The translations under genes and the position numbers were made by a program. Shown here one piece after another: positions 46,053-54,800 of a DNA stretch of 64,000 nucleotides (position 1 is its first letter; every line of letters starts with the position of its first letter). The DNA lies in the NCBI GenBank assembly GCA_902614915.1, contig CACMMX010000002.1, positions 1 through 64,000 of the forward strand, read 5' to 3'. A model generated the notes under the pieces. It had not been told where the DNA came from and ran no database searches. It saw only the letters and a list, made by a program, of their open reading frames with translations. The stretch comes from an uncultured Cryomorphaceae bacterium. GTDB lineage: Bacteria > Bacteroidota > Bacteroidia > Flavobacteriales > Schleiferiaceae.

Positions 46053-46060
46053 CAAAGGTA
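46053..46060 (-). promoter_or_regulatory. -7 box of ruvX, predicting a leaderless mRNA
   Basis: On the minus strand TACCTTTG (exact TAnnTTTG) is followed by ATAT and the ruvX ATG, a 4-nt spacing. Confidence 0.5.
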
Positions 46061-46101
46061 GTCTTTCCCAAGGAAGCATTAAATTCGTAACTCATTAGAG
46101 A

Positions 46102-46926
46102 ATGAAAAGCATGAAAGAATTAAAAGCCGTTGTTGAAAAAGCTTGGGATAATCGGGAATTACTGAAGTTACGAGAAACACAAGATGCAATACGGTCCGTT
46201 ATTGCTGCTTTGGATTTGGGAACCTTGAGGGTGGCGCAACCTTCCGATAGTGGCTGGAAAGTAAACGAATGGGTCAAAAAAGCAGTAGTTCTTTACTTTC
46301 CAATTCAAGAAATGAAAACCATTGAAGTTGGCCCATTTGAGTTTCATGATAAAATTCCCTTGAAAAAAGATTTTGCCGAAAAAGGAATTCGTGTTGTTCC
46401 TCATGCTGTTGCACGGCATGGAGCCTTTATTGAATGCGGTGTTGTAATGATGCCTTCCTATGTAAACATAGGTGCTTATGTAGAACGCGGAACAATGGTA
46501 GATACCTGGGCAACTGTTGGCTCATGCGCTCAGATAGGGAAAAATGTTCATTTAAGCGGTGGTGCAGGAATTGGCGGGGTTCTTGAACCTTTACAAGCTG
46601 CTCCTGTGATCATTGAAGACAACTGTTTTATTGGCTCCAGATGTATAGTTGTAGAAGGTGTTCATATAGAGAAAGAGGCTGTTTTAGGAGCAAACGTTGT
46701 ACTAACTGGCTCTACAAAAATTATTGATGTAAGCGGACAAAAGGCCAAAGAATATCGCGGGCGAATACCCGCACGAAGTGTTGTTGTTCCGGGCACCATA
46801 CCAAAGACCTTTGCCGCGGGCACTTACAATGTGCCCTGTGCACTAATCATTGGTCAAAGGAAAGAAAGTACTGACAAAAAAACTTCATTGAATCAGGCCC
46901 TGCGCACACACAACGTTGCTGTATAA
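46102..46926 (+). CDS. dapD: 2,3,4,5-tetrahydropyridine-2,6-dicarboxylate N-succinyltransferase
   Basis: DapD transfers succinate from succinyl-CoA in the succinylase branch of lysine and meso-diaminopimelate synthesis. This 274-aa protein has an N-terminal helical domain (IRSVIAALDLGTLRVAQ) and the left-handed beta-helix of hexapeptide repeats (VVMMPSYVNIGAYVERGTMVD, IGKNVHLSGGAGIGGV, SRCIVVEGVHIEKEAVLGANV). The repeat core and its length are normal. It starts an operon with the GT2 gene: the TAATG overlap couples them. Confidence 0.95.
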   Translation: MKSMKELKAVVEKAWDNRELLKLRETQDAIRSVIAALDLGTLRVAQPSDSGWKVNEWVKKAVVLYFPIQEMKTIEVGPFEFHDKIPLKKDFAEKGIRVVPHAVARHGAFIECGVVMMPSYVNIGAYVERGTMVDTWATVGSCAQIGKNVHLSGGAGIGGVLEPLQAAPVIIEDNCFIGSRCIVVEGVHIEKEAVLGANVVLTGSTKIIDVSGQKAKEYRGRIPARSVVVPGTIPKTFAAGTYNVPCALIIGQRKESTDKKTSLNQALRTHNVAV

Positions 46927-47672
46927 TGAGTACTTCTCTTAGCGTATTATACCTCAGTTTTAATGAGCAAGATGTCATTGAGAAATCGCTAGAGAGCGTT
47001 CGTTCAATTGCAGATGAAATTGTAGTAATTGACTCCGGCTCCACCGATTCAACGTTGGAGATTGCTAAGGATACAGGAGCAAAAGTGTTTCATCGTAAAT
47101 TAAATAATTGGGGAGCTCAGCGAAACTGGGGTATGAATCAATGCCAGCATCCGTGGGTATTGGTTGTAGACTGTGATGAAATCTTAAGTGCTGGATTATT
47201 GGAATCTTTGGCGGAATGGAAAAAATCAAAATTCAAAGGAAACGTACCCTATTCCTTTAGGAGAGTTCATTTTTTTCTAGGAAGAAAAATGAGATTTAGC
47301 GGTTTGCAGAACGATTTCGTGGTTCGGCTTTTACCTAAGGAAACGCGTTTTGAAGAGCTCTATGTGCATGAAAAAGTAAAGGCTAAATCCAAACGTTTAA
47401 AAGGGAATTTGTATCATCACACCTACAAAGGCAAGGAACATTGGGAGCAAAAAATGAGGGATTATGCCGTAAGACAGGCTAAAGATTATGAAAGTCAAGT
47501 GGACAAAATCGGGAGGTTCCATTTAATAGTGAAACCTTCATGGAGATTTTTTAAGCACTACATTATAAAAGGAGGTATTTTTGACGGCAAACAAGGTTTG
47601 TTCTATAGCTTGTGGATGTTTCGTGCTGTAAAGTGGCGGTACATTGAAGTCAAAAAATTGCGTTTAAAATGA
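46926..47672 (+). CDS. Glycosyltransferase family 2 (lipopolysaccharide core-type)
   Basis: This 248-aa GT-A enzyme has the start LSVLYLSFNEQDVIEKSLES, nucleotide-binding VVIDSGSTDSTLEIAKDTGAK and metal-binding DCDEI. It resembles the WaaE/KdtX group (beta-1,4-glucosyltransferases of LPS core), with the segment HEKVKAKSKRLKGNLYHHTYK and a C-terminal amphipathic region. The exact sugar is not certain. Coupling to dapD in front and to a small membrane protein behind is noted. Confidence 0.85.
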   Translation: MSTSLSVLYLSFNEQDVIEKSLESVRSIADEIVVIDSGSTDSTLEIAKDTGAKVFHRKLNNWGAQRNWGMNQCQHPWVLVVDCDEILSAGLLESLAEWKKSKFKGNVPYSFRRVHFFLGRKMRFSGLQNDFVVRLLPKETRFEELYVHEKVKAKSKRLKGNLYHHTYKGKEHWEQKMRDYAVRQAKDYESQVDKIGRFHLIVKPSWRFFKHYIIKGGIFDGKQGLFYSLWMFRAVKWRYIEVKKLRLK

Positions 47673-48019
47673 CCTATAGTCAAAGCATACAATTCATCTT
47701 GACAGCACTATTTCTTTTAGCTGTGTATAGTTTTAAGTGGTCTCTTCATTTTCAATACTTAAGGGTAAAAAATAATAAGAAAGCCGGGAGTTGGATTGAT
47801 TTTTATAAAAGGAATTTTAACCATAAGAATGACCAGAATTGGTGGAAAGAAAGCTTTATGATTTTTCCATTGCTCTATCCAATTGTGATGACTGGCAAGG
47901 ATAAAGAAGACCTTTGGTTAACGAAGATAAAAAAGACGAATCTTTTGATGTATTTCTTATTAATCGTTTTACTTCTTTCAGGTATCTATTTTTCGAAACT
48001 TTCTGAGCGACCTTTCTAA
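47669..48019 (+). CDS. Small membrane protein of unknown function
   Basis: This 116-aa protein has two or three hydrophobic segments: at about 8-23 (IQFILTALFLLAVYSF), 66-76 (FMIFPLLYPIV, weak) and 92-108 (LLMYFLLIVLLLSGIYF). The middle is basic and aromatic (FNHKNDQNWWKES). I do not recognise the family. It overlaps the end of GT2 (ATGA) and its TAATG links it to the CCA gene, so it is translated in the operon. Confidence 0.7.
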   Translation: MTYSQSIQFILTALFLLAVYSFKWSLHFQYLRVKNNKKAGSWIDFYKRNFNHKNDQNWWKESFMIFPLLYPIVMTGKDKEDLWLTKIKKTNLLMYFLLIVLLLSGIYFSKLSERPF

Positions 48020-49434
48020 TGGGCAGTTATGTTGACTTTTTAGACAAACCGATATTTAAAATAGTCGGAGAATCTGCAGACCGACTCGGAATGGAGTGCT
48101 ATGTTGTAGGGGGATATGTACGCGATAGGTTGATGAATCGACCCGTTAAAATGGATCTTGATTTTATCACCATCGGTAGTGGAATCGCCTTAGCGAAAGA
48201 GGTTCGGAAAAACTTCAAAAATAAACCTAAGCTCAATGTATTTAAAAGCTTTGGAACAGCACATATGAATGTGCTAGGTGTTGACTTAGAATTTGTTGGG
48301 GCTCGTAAAGAGAGTTACAACAGGAGCAGCCGGAATCCTACAGTAGAAAACGGTACTTTGGAAGACGATCAAAACCGTAGAGATTTTACCATAAATGCAA
48401 TGGCTATTTGCTTGAATAAAACTAGATGGGGTGAGTTAATTGACCCGTTTAATGGCAAGAAAGATTTAGAGAATAAAAACATTCAAACCCCATTAAATCC
48501 AAATCAAACGTTTGACGACGATCCATTACGAATGATGAGAGGAATACGTTTTGCAGCCGAACTTGACTTTAGAATTGAAGCTGGTACTTTAAAAAGCATC
48601 CGAGATTACTCCACGAGAATAGATATTGTAGCTCCTGAAAGAATTGTACAAGAATTAAATAAATTAATGAGCGTAGAGAAACCCTCCTATGGACTAGGAT
48701 TATTATTCACCAGTGGATTAATGAATGAAATTCTCCCTGAAATCTGCGCACTACGGGGTGTAGAAGAGATTGAAGGACACCTGCATAAAGATAACTTTTA
48801 CCATACTTTAGAAGTAGTAGATAATGTATCCATGACTTCAGAAAATCTATGGCTGAGATGGGCTGCTCTCTTACATGACATTGGAAAACCAAAAACAAAG
48901 AAATTCATTAAACCTCAAGGTTGGACTTTCCGAGGTCATGAATTTGTCGGCAGTAAGATGATTCCTAAATTATTTAAGCGGCTTCATTTACCAAGAGATG
49001 GAAGAATGAAATATGTACAAAAGATGGTCATGATGAGTTCGCGTCCAGCTTCACTCGTAGATGATTCTGTTACAGACTCGGCAGTTCGAAGATTGTTATT
49101 TGATGCAGGAGATGATGTAGAAGACTTAATGTTACTTTGTGAAGCGGACTTAACCACAAAAAACGAAAAGAAAAAAAGACGGTATTTGAATAATTTTAAG
49201 GAGGTGCGCCTGAAGTTTAAAGAGGTTGAAGAACGTGACCAAATTAGAAACTTTCAACCGCCTGTGAGTGGAGAAGAAATTATGGAACAATTTGGAATTG
49301 GCCCTTCGCCTGTAATTGGAGAGATTAAAGAGGCTATAAAAGAAGCAATACTCGAAGGACAAATTCCCAATGAAAAAGAGGCAGCCAAAATAAAAATGGA
49401 AGAGGTTGCAAAACAATTAGGATTGATACAATAA
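48019..49434 (+). CDS. CCA tRNA nucleotidyltransferase / poly(A) polymerase family with HD domain
   Basis: This 471-aa class II nucleotidyltransferase has the NTP motif YVVGGYVRDRL, catalytic acids in KMDLDFITIG and the later RRDFTINAMA. The tRNA-binding helical region includes DDDPLRMMRGIRFAAELDF. An HD phosphohydrolase domain follows (HTLEVVDN, LLHDIGKPKTK). It should add or repair the 3' CCA of tRNAs, relevant because tRNA-His here shows at most the first C of a CCA at the window edge. HD-fused forms may also have phosphatase activity. Confidence 0.92.
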   Translation: MGSYVDFLDKPIFKIVGESADRLGMECYVVGGYVRDRLMNRPVKMDLDFITIGSGIALAKEVRKNFKNKPKLNVFKSFGTAHMNVLGVDLEFVGARKESYNRSSRNPTVENGTLEDDQNRRDFTINAMAICLNKTRWGELIDPFNGKKDLENKNIQTPLNPNQTFDDDPLRMMRGIRFAAELDFRIEAGTLKSIRDYSTRIDIVAPERIVQELNKLMSVEKPSYGLGLLFTSGLMNEILPEICALRGVEEIEGHLHKDNFYHTLEVVDNVSMTSENLWLRWAALLHDIGKPKTKKFIKPQGWTFRGHEFVGSKMIPKLFKRLHLPRDGRMKYVQKMVMMSSRPASLVDDSVTDSAVRRLLFDAGDDVEDLMLLCEADLTTKNEKKKRRYLNNFKEVRLKFKEVEERDQIRNFQPPVSGEEIMEQFGIGPSPVIGEIKEAIKEAILEGQIPNEKEAAKIKMEEVAKQLGLIQ

Positions 49435-49436
49435 CT

Positions 49437-49964
49437 ATGGAATTTTTCTTGCGCGTAATTGCTGATACGGAAAATACGGTCATAAAAGAGGTGCGCATCA
49501 AAGGAGGTGCGACAATGATGACATTGCACGAACACATTTATACCCACTTTGGATTACAACCCGGAGAAATGGCAAGCTTTTATTACAGCAATGCGAATTG
49601 GGATCAAGGAAATGAATTACCCATGTTTGCAATGAATGACAATATGCCAACCATGGAGGCTCAGACGGTCAAGCAGTTTTTTGAAGCTAGCACAAATGGG
49701 TTGTATGTTTACAACTTCCTAGATATGAACATCTTTTACCTAGAAGTGGTAAAAACAGAGGAGGAAGAGGGCTTTGAGGATTTCGTAGTACTCTCGAGTG
49801 TAGGAGAATTACCCAAAAAGAAAGACTCCGAATTTACTTCAAAAGACTCTGGTGAATTATCTGAGGACGAACTCAATAATTTATACAGTTTAGACGATTT
49901 AAATAGCGGTACTCTTCCAAAAGAAAAAGACCAAGAAGAAGATACTCTAGGTTACGATTACTAA
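49437..49964 (+). CDS. PRiA4_ORF3-like domain protein (annotated elsewhere as IS1096 passenger TnpR-like)
   Basis: This 175-aa protein starts with a beta-rich domain (FFLRVIADTENTVIKEVRIKGGATMMTLHEHIY) typical of the PRiA4_ORF3 family, which is named after plasmid and insertion-sequence passengers but widespread in chromosomes. The C-terminal third is highly acidic and low-complexity (SEDELNNLYSLDDL, KEKDQEEDT). No transposase or inverted repeat surrounds it, so it should not be read as a mobile element. It lies 2 nt behind the CCA gene. The function is unknown. Confidence 0.7.
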   Translation: MEFFLRVIADTENTVIKEVRIKGGATMMTLHEHIYTHFGLQPGEMASFYYSNANWDQGNELPMFAMNDNMPTMEAQTVKQFFEASTNGLYVYNFLDMNIFYLEVVKTEEEEGFEDFVVLSSVGELPKKKDSEFTSKDSGELSEDELNNLYSLDDLNSGTLPKEKDQEEDTLGYDY

Positions 49965-50240
49965 AATTCCACAACCAGTATTCGCTCAACAGGTAGACGA
50001 ACATCATTCTTTAGAAAAATGTAATTTCCATAGGTCGACCAAATAATGGAATACACCTAATAAATATTTGATCCTATATCAAATGAAATAACAACTTTTT
50101 GATGCTTAAGATTGTCTAAAGAGACAGCCTTATGTATGGCTTCAAAACGCCTGCAAACTGCAGCTTGATGTATAAAATCTCCCAGATGTCAATATGTAAC
50201 TGAGCAGTTTCTTTACGTAATATTTTAAATGATTTTCCAT
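49961..50240 (-). pseudogene. Decayed ~92-codon gene (one frameshift, one internal stop)
   Basis: Read on the minus strand from the ATG at 50240 the frame gives MENHLKYYVKKLLSYI. After a +1 shift near 50190 it continues LGDFIHQAAVCRRFEAIHKA and VVISFDIGSNIY. A TAG at 50057-50059 then interrupts, and the frame resumes VYSIIWSTYGNYIFLKND and RLPVERILVVEF to a TAG that overlaps the stop of the preceding gene (CTAA). The split pieces read like one small folded protein. A TAATTCTG box (one mismatch) ends 6 nt before the ATG. I do not recognise the family. The rest of 49965-50304 (about 65 bp) only holds the miaA leader. Confidence 0.5.
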
Positions 50241-50304
50241 GGATGGCAGAATTAAGCGGTTTAATCAAATTACGTATTTTCAACTTAAATTCTACGACTG
50301 TTAA

Positions 50305-51210
50305 ATGTCTAAAAAGTTTCTCCTAAATATTTGCGGACCTACATCAGTAGGAAAAACTGAAGTTGCTTTGTATTGGGCAGATAGGTTGGACTGTCCCATC
50401 TTATCTACAGATAGCCGCCAGTGCTATAAGGAATTGGCCATTGGAAGCGCACCTCCTTCAAGCGAGGAACTTCATCGGGTACAACATTACTTTATAGCCG
50501 ACCGAAGCATTCAACATCCAGTCACTGCAGGCGAATTTGAAAAGTTTGCACTACAAACCCTTGATAAATTATTCAAAAGACAAGATATCGTAATCGCTGT
50601 GGGAGGCTCTGGTATGTACATTCACGCCCTTCTTCATGGCCTAGATGCCTTACCCTCTAATGCAAGAATTAAGGTAGATTTAGAGAATCAATTAAAAAGG
50701 GATGGCTTAGCGCTATTGGTTTCAAAACTTGAGGAATTAGATCCGGAATACACGAAAATAGTGGACCTAAATAACCCTAGAAGGGTAATCAGAGCATTAG
50801 AGGTTATTATGGCTACGGGTAAAAAGTATTCTGAACAACTGAACAATAGTCCCAAAGAAAGGCCATTTGAAATAGTGAATTGGGTATTGAATATGGATAG
50901 AAATCAGTTGTATGACCGCATTAATTTACGTGTACATCTAATGATTGAAGAAGGTCTAGAAGCTGAAGCGCGGTCGCTTAAGTTCCACGCTAACCTTCCC
51001 AGCCTTCAAACCGTAGGTTATCGAGAATGGTGGCCTTTTTTTAATGGAGAATATGATCGCGAACGCACAATAGAACTAATCAAGCAATGCAGCCGCCGCT
51101 ATGCCAAAAGACAATTGACTTATTTCAAGCGCTTTGAAAGCGCCTTATGGCTCGACCCAAACGATATTAACAGCCAAGAAGAATCTTTGCGTAAAGCGGG
51201 AGTGTTGTGA
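50305..51210 (+). CDS. miaA: tRNA dimethylallyltransferase
   Basis: MiaA adds a dimethylallyl group to A37 of tRNAs reading UNN codons. The 301-aa protein has the P-loop GPTSVGKTEVALYWA, DSRQCYKELAIGSAPPS, the VGGSGMYIHALLHGLD segment and the tRNA-binding QTVGYREWWPFFNG with KQCSRRYAKRQLTYFKR. Both this and TrmD modify position 37, though in different tRNAs. The stop overlaps the GTG start of lpxK by 4 nt. Confidence 0.95.
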   Translation: MSKKFLLNICGPTSVGKTEVALYWADRLDCPILSTDSRQCYKELAIGSAPPSSEELHRVQHYFIADRSIQHPVTAGEFEKFALQTLDKLFKRQDIVIAVGGSGMYIHALLHGLDALPSNARIKVDLENQLKRDGLALLVSKLEELDPEYTKIVDLNNPRRVIRALEVIMATGKKYSEQLNNSPKERPFEIVNWVLNMDRNQLYDRINLRVHLMIEEGLEAEARSLKFHANLPSLQTVGYREWWPFFNGEYDRERTIELIKQCSRRYAKRQLTYFKRFESALWLDPNDINSQEESLRKAGVL

Positions 51211-52199
51211 AAAAGCGCTTTTATTCAAGTTTTTATGGAGGTCGACAGCTCCAAAATACATACCGATTAATTCAAGAACTAGACGAACTCTTAAGGTCTA
51301 GAAAAGCAAAATATGTAGCGCATCCAACCATTTGCGTGGGTAATTTTCAAGCAGGTGGCACAGGGAAAACACCAGCCACGTTGTGGCTAGCACAGGAGTT
51401 AAAAAAACGTGGTTACGCCCCCAGTATTATACTCCGCGGTCACAAAGGACGGAGGAAAAAAGCCCATTATGTGAAGAGAACTGACCATCCTAACTTGGTT
51501 GGTGATGAGGCTCTTATCCACACTTTACATTTCCCTACCTATATCGGAAGAAATCGAACAGCTGTATGCGAGCTTGCTATTGACATGAATGAACAGCTCA
51601 ATCATATTTTAATTCTTGACGATGGCCTTCAACATTACCCACTTCGAACAGACATTAAGCTTGTCTGTACAAAGGGTCGTGGTTTTTGGAATGATCAATT
51701 CCTTCCTTTCGGAAGATTACGTCAATTGCCTCACAACCATATAGATGCCATTCTACTGGTCGGTGGAGACGAAAACTACAGAAATTGGGAAGGAGTACCT
51801 ATATACCACTTTAAGCACTTCCCCACTCTAGTTTCTGGCAAAAAAGAACCAGGATTGATGGTCAGCGGTATTGCTGACCCACAAAAGTTTTACAATGACA
51901 TTTTCCCTCTTATCGGGAATAATACTTTTGATAGTTGGCCCTTTCCTGATCATCACAAATTTAATGCTGCAAATCTGAGAAGGATAGAGTCAAAGTCCAC
52001 CATCTACAATTACCGTGTGCACTGCACCGCTAAAGATGCTGTAAAGTTAATACCTCTTATTGAAGCTGAAATCAGCCCTATTAAACTCAGTGTTTGGGAT
52101 CTTGAAATTCAGCCTGTTGGTGATGTTCAGCCGCTCCTTGATGTTATAGTAGCGAAGATGGAAGAAGTGTTTGATAATCGGACAAGTAAACAGGTCTAA
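51207..52199 (+). CDS. lpxK: Tetraacyldisaccharide 4'-kinase
   Basis: LpxK phosphorylates the 4' position of the lipid A precursor at the inner-membrane face. The start codon is GTG (overlap GTGA with miaA). The P-loop is VGNFQAGGTGKTPATLWLAQEL. Further LpxK features are VGDEALIHTLHFPTYIGRNR, the DDGLQHYPLRTDIKLV segment with conserved Asp-Asp-Gly-x-Gln-His, and FPDHHKF near the end. At 330 aa it is usual. It shows that the organism makes lipid A. Confidence 0.94.
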   Translation: MKKRFYSSFYGGRQLQNTYRLIQELDELLRSRKAKYVAHPTICVGNFQAGGTGKTPATLWLAQELKKRGYAPSIILRGHKGRRKKAHYVKRTDHPNLVGDEALIHTLHFPTYIGRNRTAVCELAIDMNEQLNHILILDDGLQHYPLRTDIKLVCTKGRGFWNDQFLPFGRLRQLPHNHIDAILLVGGDENYRNWEGVPIYHFKHFPTLVSGKKEPGLMVSGIADPQKFYNDIFPLIGNNTFDSWPFPDHHKFNAANLRRIESKSTIYNYRVHCTAKDAVKLIPLIEAEISPIKLSVWDLEIQPVGDVQPLLDVIVAKMEEVFDNRTSKQV

Positions 52200-52232
52200 A
52201 AAGTGTAAATTAGCGCTCTAATTCCTCCTTGG

Positions 52233-53687
52233 ATGTCCAATATTTACGATACATACGAACCGGTAATCGGTATTGAAGTTCACGTTCAGCTAAGCACGCA
52301 GAGCAAGGCATACTGTGGAGATGCTACCACCTATGGTGCCAATCCAAATACGCAGGTGAGCCCAATCAGCTTAGGCCATCCAGGCACCCTTCCTCTTTTC
52401 AACAAAACAGTGATGAACTATGCTGTGAAGTTAGGTATTGCTTGCGAGTCTAACATTCGTGAGCGTAACGAATTTGCACGTAAGAACTACTTCTATGCGG
52501 ATTTACCAAAAGGATATCAGATTACTCAGGATACTACACCTATCTGTACCGAAGGATTCGTGCGTATCAAAGATGCCAAGGGTAATGACAAGAAAATAAA
52601 CCTGACCCGTATCCACATGGAAGAGGATTCTGGTAAGAGTGTACACGATATTGACCCGTTCAATACATTGGTGGATTTAAATCGTGCAGGAATTCCACTT
52701 CTGGAGATTGTATCGGAACCGGACATAAAAAATGGTGAGGAGGCATACAGCTACTTAAGTGAAATCAGAAAATTGGTACGCTACCTAGAAATTTCTGACG
52801 GTAACATGGAGGAAGGTTCTCTGCGTGCAGATTTGAACATCTCTGTTCGCAAGAAAGGAGCGACCAAATTTGGGACAAAGGTGGAAGTCAAAAACATGAA
52901 TTCGTTCCGTAACGTACAGAAAGCGATTGATTTTGAAATTATTCGTCAGATTGACATGATTGAGGCGGGCGAAGAAATACACCAAGAGACACGTACTTAC
53001 GACGCTGCAAAAAATATCACCGTAGGACTTCGCTCCAAAGAAGATGCACATGACTACCGCTACTTCCCGGAGCCTGATTTAGTACCTGTGATTGTGCCTA
53101 AAAGCTATGTGGACAGTGTACGCGAGAACATGCCACCGCTTCCCTACGAATTGTTTTTGAAATACACGAAAGAATTAGCCTTAAGCGAATACGATGCTTT
53201 TGTACTCACGGATAGTAAGGCCTTTGCACTATATTTTGAAGAGGTTATTAAATATACTTCAAATTATAAAGGCGCCACTAACCTATTGATTGGCCCTGTC
53301 AAATCATGGTTAAACGAGCAGAGTGTTGAAATTGAGGAATTCCCTATATCACCTGAGGCCTTGGCAGGGATTCAAACGCTTGTGGATGATGACAAGATTT
53401 CCATTTCTACCGCTACACAAAAGTTATTCCCTGCCCTATTGGAAGATCCATTTGCTAATTCTGCTGCGCTTTGTGAGCAAAACGGCTGGATACAACAGGG
53501 CGATAGCGACCAACTGCAAGCTTGGGTCGACCAAGCATTGGCTGCTTACCCAGAAAAGATTGAGGAGTACCGCTCCGGCAAGAAAGGACTCATCGGGCTC
53601 TTTATGGGCGAGGTGATGAAGTACAGCCGTGGAAGCGCAGATCCTAAAAAAGCAAGCGCATTGTTGCGCGAGAAATTAGATGCGTAA
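52233..53687 (+). CDS. gatB: Aspartyl/glutamyl-tRNA(Asn/Gln) amidotransferase subunit B
   Basis: GatB is the kinase/transamidase partner in GatCAB, which converts Glu-tRNA(Gln) or Asp-tRNA(Asn) to the amide form. The protein is 484 aa with YEPVIGIEVHVQLSTQSKAYC, SLGHPGTLPLFNK, EEDSGKSVHD, RAGIPLLEIVSEPD, EEGSLRADLNISVR and YRYFPEPDLVPV. The C-terminal YqeY-like tail is present (YRSGKKGLIGLFMGEVMK). GatA and GatC are not adjacent. It overlaps the next gene by 8 nt. Confidence 0.97.
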   Translation: MSNIYDTYEPVIGIEVHVQLSTQSKAYCGDATTYGANPNTQVSPISLGHPGTLPLFNKTVMNYAVKLGIACESNIRERNEFARKNYFYADLPKGYQITQDTTPICTEGFVRIKDAKGNDKKINLTRIHMEEDSGKSVHDIDPFNTLVDLNRAGIPLLEIVSEPDIKNGEEAYSYLSEIRKLVRYLEISDGNMEEGSLRADLNISVRKKGATKFGTKVEVKNMNSFRNVQKAIDFEIIRQIDMIEAGEEIHQETRTYDAAKNITVGLRSKEDAHDYRYFPEPDLVPVIVPKSYVDSVRENMPPLPYELFLKYTKELALSEYDAFVLTDSKAFALYFEEVIKYTSNYKGATNLLIGPVKSWLNEQSVEIEEFPISPEALAGIQTLVDDDKISISTATQKLFPALLEDPFANSAALCEQNGWIQQGDSDQLQAWVDQALAAYPEKIEEYRSGKKGLIGLFMGEVMKYSRGSADPKKASALLREKLDA

Positions 53688-54795
53688 AATCGTTTCCCTT
53701 CTTGCATTAATTATCTTAATGTCTTGTTCACAGGAGCAGCCTACCCTGATTAAGTTTGAGCTAGATAAAAAAGGTTCTTATGCCATTCAATACAGGGAGG
53801 CTGATGGAATATTTACTGTCATGGATAGTCTTGAAATCCTTGGAGGTGATGTTTTCGAAGTATCCTTAGACACCCTTCAAATGATTAGTTTCCTGCCTAT
53901 TCAAGGAGATTTACCTGTAGTTCACGCCGTAATAGGACCAAATACAAGAGAATTAATTGTGGATTCACAAGGGTTTATTTCAGGGGATGAAGAAAATAAT
54001 TGGCTCGGCGTTCAACGAAGAATGCAAATAGACTTAATCAATCTAATCGACAGTCTTGATATCATAAAGAATACCTACGCGGACAGTTCAACTTTTAAAG
54101 GACTACCTGTTTTAGATAGTATTTTTTTCAATTATGCAAATGCATACAGGGCACGTATTCTAGATAGTTTAGAAAGCGCCCCCGGAAGATTATCCAATAT
54201 CATGACTGTATATCATAGAATAGGCCAAAAACCTGTTCTTGATTACACAGTCGACCGCAGCGTTCTACGAAAAATGAATACTGAACTAATGCGGCTAGCG
54301 CCAAACTCCAAAGATGCCATAGCTTTCAAAATATGGATTGAAGAATTCGAAGAATCCTATATTTTTACGAAGACCGTAGAAGAAAATGCTAATAAGTTTG
54401 TGCCGGGCAATCCGTTTCCTGAATTTTCTCTTGAAAGTCCCCAAGGAGAAAGCATACGATTAAAACGAATGTCTTTGGATAATCATGTGATTGCAATTTG
54501 GGCCTCATGGTGCACAGAATGTAGAAATGATCTACGCAGTGTGGCCAAAAGCCAAAATATGGACAATTGGATTCTACTCTCCCTTGATGGTATTCCACAG
54601 CAACGAAACCCCATTCGAGAGTGGTATTTAGCCATAACCCAAGACTCACTTGGCGGAAATCACCTCAGTGATTTGAAAGGTGGACGCAGTGTTATCACCG
54701 AAAGACTCGGCGTACAAGAGATGCCACTGTATTTTAAGGTTGAATACGGTCTGATAACTGTGCGTTCAAACCAGATTTTAGCGGTTCTAGATTAA
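53680..54795 (+). CDS. TlpA-like thioredoxin-fold lipoprotein
   Basis: This 371-aa lipoprotein has a signal peptide ending in a lipobox (LIILMSC). A beta-rich region (FELDKKGSYAIQYREADGIF) resembling the DUF4369 domain that precedes TlpA proteins in Bacteroidota follows, then a helical middle part. A thioredoxin-like domain begins VPGNPFPEFSLESPQGES, with the redox motif W-C-T-E-C in IWASWCTECRNDL. It is likely a periplasmic disulfide reductase or resistance protein. The start lies inside gatB (8-nt overlap), so it is translated with it. Confidence 0.82.
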   Translation: MRKIVSLLALIILMSCSQEQPTLIKFELDKKGSYAIQYREADGIFTVMDSLEILGGDVFEVSLDTLQMISFLPIQGDLPVVHAVIGPNTRELIVDSQGFISGDEENNWLGVQRRMQIDLINLIDSLDIIKNTYADSSTFKGLPVLDSIFFNYANAYRARILDSLESAPGRLSNIMTVYHRIGQKPVLDYTVDRSVLRKMNTELMRLAPNSKDAIAFKIWIEEFEESYIFTKTVEENANKFVPGNPFPEFSLESPQGESIRLKRMSLDNHVIAIWASWCTECRNDLRSVAKSQNMDNWILLSLDGIPQQRNPIREWYLAITQDSLGGNHLSDLKGGRSVITERLGVQEMPLYFKVEYGLITVRSNQILAVLD

Positions 54796-54800
54796 ATCCA

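Noticed and set aside
49437-49964. Possible mobile element because the family is often called IS1096 passenger TnpR-like
   Set aside because: No transposase, resolvase catalytic residues, inverted repeats or target duplication; the gene sits in an operon with the CCA gene.
53323-53616. 97-aa plus-strand ORF inside gatB
   Set aside because: It is an overlapping frame of the well-conserved gatB gene; no independent start signal.
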